Shown one piece after another: positions 60,814 through 64,000 of a stretch of 64,000 bases of DNA. Both the position numbers and the translations under genes were made by a program. The stretch comes from Lysinibacillus sphaericus OT4b.31. GTDB taxonomy: Bacteria > Bacillota > Bacilli > Bacillales_A > Planococcaceae. The DNA is taken from contig NZ_KB933398.1 of NCBI RefSeq assembly GCF_000392615.1, positions 1,331,729-1,395,728 of the forward strand. Reading direction: 5' to 3'. Every line of letters begins with the position of its first letter. Position 1 is the stretch's first letter. The notes beneath the pieces were generated by a model that saw only the letters and a program-made list of their open reading frames with translations, searched no databases and was not told where the DNA came from.

Positions 60814-63117
60814 TCACCTCGGAATTGTTATTAGAATTTGTAATCCCTTATTGACTTGAGAAATAAATTCAATTTCACCATTTAAGATATGAATTCTTTC
60901 TTTTATGCCAATAAGGCCAACGTGGTTTTCAGTATATTTTTCTATAGAATTGTTCATGCCCACACCATTGTCCTTATAGTCTAAAAATATATAATCTTTA
61001 TCCTCCCACATCTCCACTGAAACAACAGCGGCTTTAGAATGTTTTTCCGCATTGTTTAGTAGTTCTTGAAGCACCCGATAAATAGAAATAGTTAAATTAT
61101 GATTATTGGAGTAATTGGAAATATCATAGAATTCGTACTTCAAAATATAACTCACTTTCATTTGCTTTTTTTTACAGAATTCTTCTAACGAAGCTGTAAA
61201 GTCTGTATTCATCATAAAATTGGGGCGAAGCTCACTGCAAGTTTCCCTAAGCTGTTTGATAACATCCAATAAACCGTTTTTTACTTTAATTAATGTGGCT
61301 AATTCTTCTTCTTGCAAGGTACTTGAATTTTGTATTACCTTATCTAGTTTTTGATACCAAATTGTTTGATCTTGCAAAGCTGAATCGTGTAAATCAGACG
61401 CCAGTCTTATTCGTTCTTGTTCACCTAACTGTAATAAAAATCTAGAAAGAGTATGAGATGATTGATGATTAGTAGTATCTCTTTGTTCTATTGTTTTTAT
61501 AATATTTTTTACTATATTTAAATTTTCATGGACCAATCTTACATACTTGACAATATTAATTAGCCACATTTTTTCGTGCATATTAAAAGTGGTATTATTT
61601 CTTTTTTGACTTATCCATAAATAGGTGACAAAGTGTTCAGTTTGATATAGTTCAATTCCTAGATAATTCGGGTTGCCAATTAAAGTATCAGTAGTATTGT
61701 TTTTTAGCTTTTTCTTGATGAAATCAGTAAGCTTATTCTCTGAATTATTGTTATTATAATCAATGCTTTGAAATTCTAGTGTTTCATTATTTAACCTTAT
61801 TAATAGAAGAATTTGTGGCTCTAATATTTCTGTAATTTGATTAAGTAGTAAATTTTCTAAATCGTTTTCGTTCATAACAGAAGGTAATTTTTGAGCAAAT
61901 TCATTTAAATTTTTTGACAAATAGGAATGATTATATATGAAACTATCTTTTAAATGAAAATCTATTTTTTCTTTTGAAAATAATGTAACAATATTAATAA
62001 TAAGGATGGCCAAAAATAAAATCATAAAATACAGAACGATATTTTCTGTGTAAAATCTCTCGCTTATTACTAAAATAGTTAAAAGTAAAGTGGGGATAAA
62101 TGTTAAGAATGTATAATATGGAATCTGTTTTAATATGAAATTTATGTCTATTAAACGGTTAGTTAAGACTATATAAGAATAACCTATAGGAATAATAAAT
62201 AACGTAAAAGCTGCTACATCATCTTGCAGATAGGGAAGATTAAAAATATATGGTACAGCGTGTAAAAAAATAAATGGGATAAAGGCACATACATGAATTA
62301 ATATTAACCATTTTAAAAAGACTTCATGATGAGAGCCTTTAGTGGCTAGATAAAAATAAAGTAAGAGCATTATTGAAAAACAAATATTGAGGCAAAAATA
62401 GCTTAAAATTAGTATAGTACTGATAACATCGAGAAAATTGTTGAAAGTAAGAGTCATTAATTTTAGAAAAATAACGAACAGACAAATGACACTATTGGTT
62501 TTATAAAAAGTTAGCCATTTATTTTTAGTTATGCCTTTTTCCAATAACAACATATGAATGAAAAGTGTAAGGAAAAGGGAACCAAGTGGGAAAAAAACAC
62601 ATATTAAAATACTTGAAACAATATCCCCTCGTCCAGATTCTGTAGAGGCAAAAAAACTAAGAGATACTGATAGAAGAAATCCTGTTAAATAAAAAGCAAC
62701 TTTACTATTTTGTTGAAAAATAAATAAAGTAAGTATAAATACAGTTAAGGAAAATATGCTAGGAATAATAATTTCCTGAAAAGTATCATTAAGTGAGTTA
62801 GGTGGTGCTTGGATGTTTTTAATTTCATTATTTCTTATAACTTTTATTGAGGAACCATGAACAAAACAATTATTGTATTTATAATTTTTTATAGAGGTAA
62901 TTTCTTTATCATCTACTGCTAAGATGATGTCTCCGGCTGTAAGATTTGTATAACGCGCCCAACCATCATTAGCATATACATTGGAAATGACAACATTATC
63001 ATTGTTGTTAGATTGTATTTCTATGCCTATATAGGGTGTAAGCATGGTTAAGATTAAAAAAAGATGAGCTATTAAAAATATAAACTGTAAAACTAGTATT
63101 TTTCTTTTGTCATTCAT
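60814..63117 (-). CDS. comP: ComP-like membrane histidine kinase with PDZ domain
   Basis: A 767-residue pheromone receptor kinase. One helix at 8-30 leads to an extracellular PDZ-like loop (about 50-105, containing LTAGDIILAVDDKEI). About eight helices (115-380) and a GAF-like linker follow, then the HisKA_3 domain with His577 in ASDLHDSALQDQ. The HATPase has a conserved asparagine in LQELLNNAEKH and GVGMNN. This is ComP architecture, with the large polytopic sensor that binds isoprenylated ComX. GGGAAGG precedes ATG. Codon use is very AT-rich. It overlaps the regulator gene. Confidence 0.9.
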   Translation of the reverse strand: MNDKRKILVLQFIFLIAHLFLILTMLTPYIGIEIQSNNNDNVVISNVYANDGWARYTNLTAGDIILAVDDKEITSIKNYKYNNCFVHGSSIKVIRNNEIKNIQAPPNSLNDTFQEIIIPSIFSLTVFILTLFIFQQNSKVAFYLTGFLLSVSLSFFASTESGRGDIVSSILICVFFPLGSLFLTLFIHMLLLEKGITKNKWLTFYKTNSVICLFVIFLKLMTLTFNNFLDVISTILILSYFCLNICFSIMLLLYFYLATKGSHHEVFLKWLILIHVCAFIPFIFLHAVPYIFNLPYLQDDVAAFTLFIIPIGYSYIVLTNRLIDINFILKQIPYYTFLTFIPTLLLTILVISERFYTENIVLYFMILFLAILIINIVTLFSKEKIDFHLKDSFIYNHSYLSKNLNEFAQKLPSVMNENDLENLLLNQITEILEPQILLLIRLNNETLEFQSIDYNNNNSENKLTDFIKKKLKNNTTDTLIGNPNYLGIELYQTEHFVTYLWISQKRNNTTFNMHEKMWLINIVKYVRLVHENLNIVKNIIKTIEQRDTTNHQSSHTLSRFLLQLGEQERIRLASDLHDSALQDQTIWYQKLDKVIQNSSTLQEEELATLIKVKNGLLDVIKQLRETCSELRPNFMMNTDFTASLEEFCKKKQMKVSYILKYEFYDISNYSNNHNLTISIYRVLQELLNNAEKHSKAAVVSVEMWEDKDYIFLDYKDNGVGMNNSIEKYTENHVGLIGIKERIHILNGEIEFISQVNKGLQILITIPR

Positions 63118-63146
63118 AATTTTTAATCCTTCCCAGAATAAAAAAT

Positions 63147-63204
63147 TTGCGGTTATCTCTAATATAATTGCGGTTATTACCTGCTTCTTTTATAGTATTA
63201 TAAT
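63147..63204 (+). promoter_or_regulatory. comX promoter with two ComA-type half-sites
   Basis: TTGCGGTTAT occurs at 63147-63156 and again at 63168-63177, 21 bp apart (two helical turns). TTGCGG is the half-site of the B. subtilis ComA box. TATAAT at 63199-63204 is a good -10 with no clear -35, so the half-sites lie near -41 and -62, as for an activated promoter. Confidence 0.72.
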
Positions 63205-63233
63205 TGTAAAGAAATTGAAAGGAAGGGAATACT

Positions 63234-63410
63234 ATGATGATGAAAATAGTTCATGCAATGCTTTCAGGAGCTAATAAAGAAATAGACTTCGAAAAAGTGG
63301 AAATGGTTGGGGATCTTTCGGCTTCAGAGTTAAACCTTATTCAAGAGGCTATCAATACTTCTGACAAGTCAGATGTTTTACAAAAATCTTCATCCTGGTT
63401 ACCTAGATAA
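63234..63410 (+). CDS. comX: ComX-like pheromone precursor peptide
   Basis: A 58-residue gene starting with ATG-ATG-ATG after GGAAGGG. The leader IDFEKVEMVGDLSASELNLI resembles the amphipathic ComX leader (charged region, then ...G...S..E...I). The end DVLQKSSSWLPR has a single tryptophan, four residues from the C-terminus, where ComX pheromones carry the isoprenylated Trp. It lies divergently next to the comP-like gene, unlike the comQ-comX-comP-comA order of B. subtilis. The TTGCGG repeats upstream suggest autoinduction. Sequence similarity to known ComX is low, as is usual for this fast-changing peptide; the call rests on context. Confidence 0.78.
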   Translation: MMMKIVHAMLSGANKEIDFEKVEMVGDLSASELNLIQEAINTSDKSDVLQKSSSWLPR

Positions 63411-63477
63411 GATTTTTTAAGAATCCTTAAATAACAGTAATTTCTTTAGGTTTGCATGCTACAATTTTTAAGCAAAA

Positions 63478-63507
63478 AAGGTGATGGAAACATTTTTTTC
63501 ATCACTT
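63478..63507 (+). terminator. Probable terminator of comX
   Basis: AAGGTGATG pairs with CATCACTTT with one mismatch at the base, over an A/T-rich loop. The T tract lies inside the loop and a CTTTTTTCTTTT stretch follows at 63514. Confidence 0.55.
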
Positions 63508-63509
63508 TA

Positions 63510-63597
63510 CAGTCTTTTTTCTTTTAATATAGAAGTATCTATACGAGCCCGTTGATTTCCACTCCGGCGGACGCTTTTCGCGGGCATGGCGTAAGTC
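63510..63597. repeat. Second copy of the dispersed repeat, cut by an IS
   Basis: ACAGTCTTTTTTCTTTT, AATATAGAAGTATCTATA and CCCGTTGATTTCCACTCC match the left part of the repeat at 32514. The copy stops at 63597, where the IS4-like end begins, so the insertion appears to have gone into the repeat. Confidence 0.7.
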
Positions 63598-64000
63598 CAT
63601 AGCTGTCAACTTAACAAAAATGTGTACTCTTTCGAAAAAGATGGTATGGATAAATACAAATCTTTTTTGGAAGGAGTCATTTTTATGAAGACACCGAAAA
63701 ATATACAGTTACTCCAAAAGTTATTTGAATGCATTCGCCCTGAGCGCGTCGATGAAATCGCAAAGGAAACGGGTTTTATCAAAAGAAAGCGTCTCGTAAC
63801 AGCGAGTGATTTTCTTTCATTACTTTTTCATGTTCACGGGAATTTAGTCAATTGTACGATCCAAGACCTCTGTACAAAATTACTAATGGAACAAGATATT
63901 TTGATTAGTCGTGCCGCTGTGGATAAAAAATTCACGCCTGAAGCGACTGCTTTTTTACAACGACTTATTCAAGAATTTTTACTCGAACAACAACTACAGC
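63598..64000 (+). mobile_element. IS4-family insertion sequence, left end
   Basis: CATAGCTGTCAACTTAAC at 63598-63615 resembles IS231/IS4-group terminal repeats (CATGCCCATCAACTTAAG). The transposase gene starts 87 bp inside. The element runs past the window end. Confidence 0.7.
63685..64000 (+). CDS. IS4-family transposase, 3'-truncated by the window edge
   Basis: The first 105 residues are present: a basic N-terminus MKTPKNIQLLQKLFECIRPE, then GFIKRKRLVTASDFLSLLFH and an HTH-like NCTIQDLCTKLL...ISRAAVDKKFTPEA. This matches the N-terminal domain of IS4-family DDE transposases common in Bacillaceae. The catalytic DDE part lies outside. AAGGAG precedes ATG 63685. Confidence 0.85.
   Translation, partial: MKTPKNIQLLQKLFECIRPERVDEIAKETGFIKRKRLVTASDFLSLLFHVHGNLVNCTIQDLCTKLLMEQDILISRAAVDKKFTPEATAFLQRLIQEFLLEQQLQ

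Overview
The window looks like chromosome from a low-GC, endospore-forming member of the Bacillota, most like Lysinibacillus or a close relative. This is an inference from AT-rich codon use, strong AGGAGG ribosome-binding sites, a Spo0E-like phosphatase, the fadH / small membrane protein / darB / ccpC gene order familiar from Bacillus, a TPP riboswitch with an intrinsic terminator, and Bacillus-type regulatory boxes. No rRNA or tRNA gene was seen.

Layout. 1-6.6 kb: the 3' part of an RND efflux pump, an SDR of the thioester-reductase type, a TerC-family protein behind a yybP-ykoY (manganese) riboswitch, and a KtrB-type potassium channel subunit. 6.6-10.9 kb: a decayed accessory patch with an integrase remnant, phage-like scraps, a secreted PI-specific phospholipase C with an extra C-terminal domain, and a frameshifted ATP-dependent DNA ligase tail. 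11-28.3 kb: ordinary chromosomal genes, including a radical SAM protein, a PAS histidine kinase, MarR and HxlR regulators, a lipoprotein, a CPBP protease, DUF2187 and Spo0E-like small proteins, a hydroxyisobutyrate-dehydrogenase-like enzyme, DoxX, a UMF1 transporter, CheV, an overlapping ppx-ppk pair, and a c-di-GMP phosphodiesterase. 28.3-34 kb: a TetR regulator, mmsA and an iron alcohol dehydrogenase lying among remnants of mmsB-like, 3-hydroxybutyrate dehydrogenase and transposase genes, then fadH with a FadR-like box. 34-36 kb: a small membrane protein, darB and ccpC.

36.1-48.0 kb is one tight operon of eight genes: a large membrane protein, an ABC ATPase and permease, a low-complexity membrane protein, MoxR ATPase, DUF58, and two membrane VWA proteins. 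It sits behind a possible ECF-sigma promoter. The composition suggests an AAA+/VWA cell-envelope machine of unknown job. 48.1-50.3 kb holds a TPP-riboswitch-controlled thiW and an MFS pump.

50.4-63.4 kb is the most interesting part, an accessory island. Seven closely spaced genes encode a LuxE/PaaK-type adenylating enzyme, an IscU/NifU scaffold, a cysteine desulfurase, two U32 proteins whose sizes (and, in one, cysteine spacing) match UbiU and UbiV, an acyl-CoA-dehydrogenase-like flavoprotein and a DHA2 exporter. A transglutaminase-fold protein follows. Next comes a complete ComQXPA-type quorum-sensing system: ComP-, ComA- and ComQ-like genes on the minus strand, and a divergent 58-residue ComX-like peptide gene whose promoter carries two TTGCGG ComA half-sites 21 bp apart. 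I infer a pathway making and exporting an unknown small molecule with oxygen-independent Fe-S chemistry, possibly under pheromone control. The window ends in the left end of an IS4-family element that has interrupted a dispersed repeat.
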